Below, in pieces: positions 63,852 through 64,000 of a stretch of 64,000 nucleotides of DNA (within the stretch, counting starts at the first letter, position 1; every line of letters begins with the position of its first letter). The notes under the pieces are model-generated. The model ran no database searches. It was not told where the DNA came from and saw nothing but the letters and a program-made list of their open reading frames with translations. The translations under genes and the position numbers were made by a program. This DNA comes from Lachnospiraceae bacterium (GTDB lineage: Bacteria; Bacillota; Clostridia; Lachnospirales; Lachnospiraceae): the NCBI GenBank assembly GCA_029063085.1, contig JAIDOW010000026.1, forward strand, positions 62,001 through 126,000, read 5' to 3'.

Positions 63852-64000
63852 TTAAGAAAGGATATCACTGAGCTGTGCAAACTGTGTCAGTGTCAGCGCT
63901 TCGCCCCGGACGGTCGGTGAAAGCTCCATCTGCTCTAAAGCAGACACCACCTGTTCTTTTGTAACACCAATTCCGCCATTTACGATACTGTTTTGCAGCG
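63852..64000 (-). CDS. rsmA: 16S rRNA dimethyladenosine transferase, C-terminal end only
   Basis: Only the last 49 codons are in the window. The end EQMELSPTVRGEALTLTQFA then QLSDILS is characteristic of RsmA/KsgA, which dimethylates A1518/A1519 of 16S rRNA. The rest lies beyond the right edge. Confidence 0.88.
   Translation of the reverse strand, partial: LQNSIVNGGIGVTKEQVVSALEQMELSPTVRGEALTLTQFAQLSDILS

Overview
The window looks like a chromosomal segment of a low-GC, spore-forming Gram-positive anaerobe of the Clostridia, most likely family Lachnospiraceae. Evidence: several Lachnospiraceae-type families (DUF6063, DUF6472, DUF6128, a TSCPD-domain protein), a T-box leader on thrS, spore-engulfment-type genes, an indolepyruvate:ferredoxin oxidoreductase, a GH94 phosphorylase, a large Bacillus/Clostridium-type SRP RNA and frequent TTG/GTG starts with strong Shine-Dalgarno sequences. 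Most of the window is ordinary core chromosome.

1-8.8 kb: a truncated secreted DUF1002 protein and a membrane zinc protease, then a leftward run of murT, gatD (lipid II amidation), an Mn-type CDF exporter, a WYL regulator and glpK. A tandem repeat plus a perfect 22-bp hairpin separate murT from gatD. A LacX-type mutarotase follows. 8.9-16.1 kb: a three-gene Wadjet/MksBEF-like condensin (jetA-jetB-jetC) with no jetD nuclease in the window, beside an intact tRNA-Lys. 16.5-31.6 kb: GH25 lysozyme, T-box / small membrane protein / thrS, a nuclease-family remnant, iorAB, cell-wall and nucleic-acid enzymes, DNA polymerase IV, acetyltransferase, aldose epimerase homologue and an XRE regulator.

31.7-38.1 kb is the most interesting block. 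It is a leftward Agr-type quorum-sensing locus: LytTR response regulator, GHKL kinase, a 52-residue AgrD-like propeptide and AgrB. It runs directly into a gene for a small secreted protein and an FtsX-type ABC transporter (two permeases and one ATPase). Paired 11-bp direct repeats with a 21-bp period lie just upstream of the agrD promoter, as expected for a LytTR operator. The likely logic is density-controlled production and export (or immunity) of an undescribed secreted peptide. A perfect hairpin between the peptide and transporter genes may set their expression ratio.

38.5-64 kb: GH94 phosphorylase with an unexplained structured leader, a lipoprotein, a small Cys-rich protein, acpP, a PDE-type GGDEF/EAL protein and a PerR-like regulator with a self-operator. 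Then comes a cell-wall cluster (SpoIIQ-like, L,D-transpeptidase, SpoIID-like) whose SpoIIQ- and SpoIID-like members have lost key catalytic residues, followed by glgP, an amidase with cell-wall repeats, an ECF sigma factor, pgi, a PdaA-type deacetylase, murG, the SRP RNA next to tadA, an acetyltransferase, a DUF6128 protein and the C-terminal end of rsmA. Glycogen and cellobiose phosphorolysis plus pgi feed glycolysis. murT/gatD, murG, GH25, amidases and deacetylase give the window a strong cell-envelope theme.
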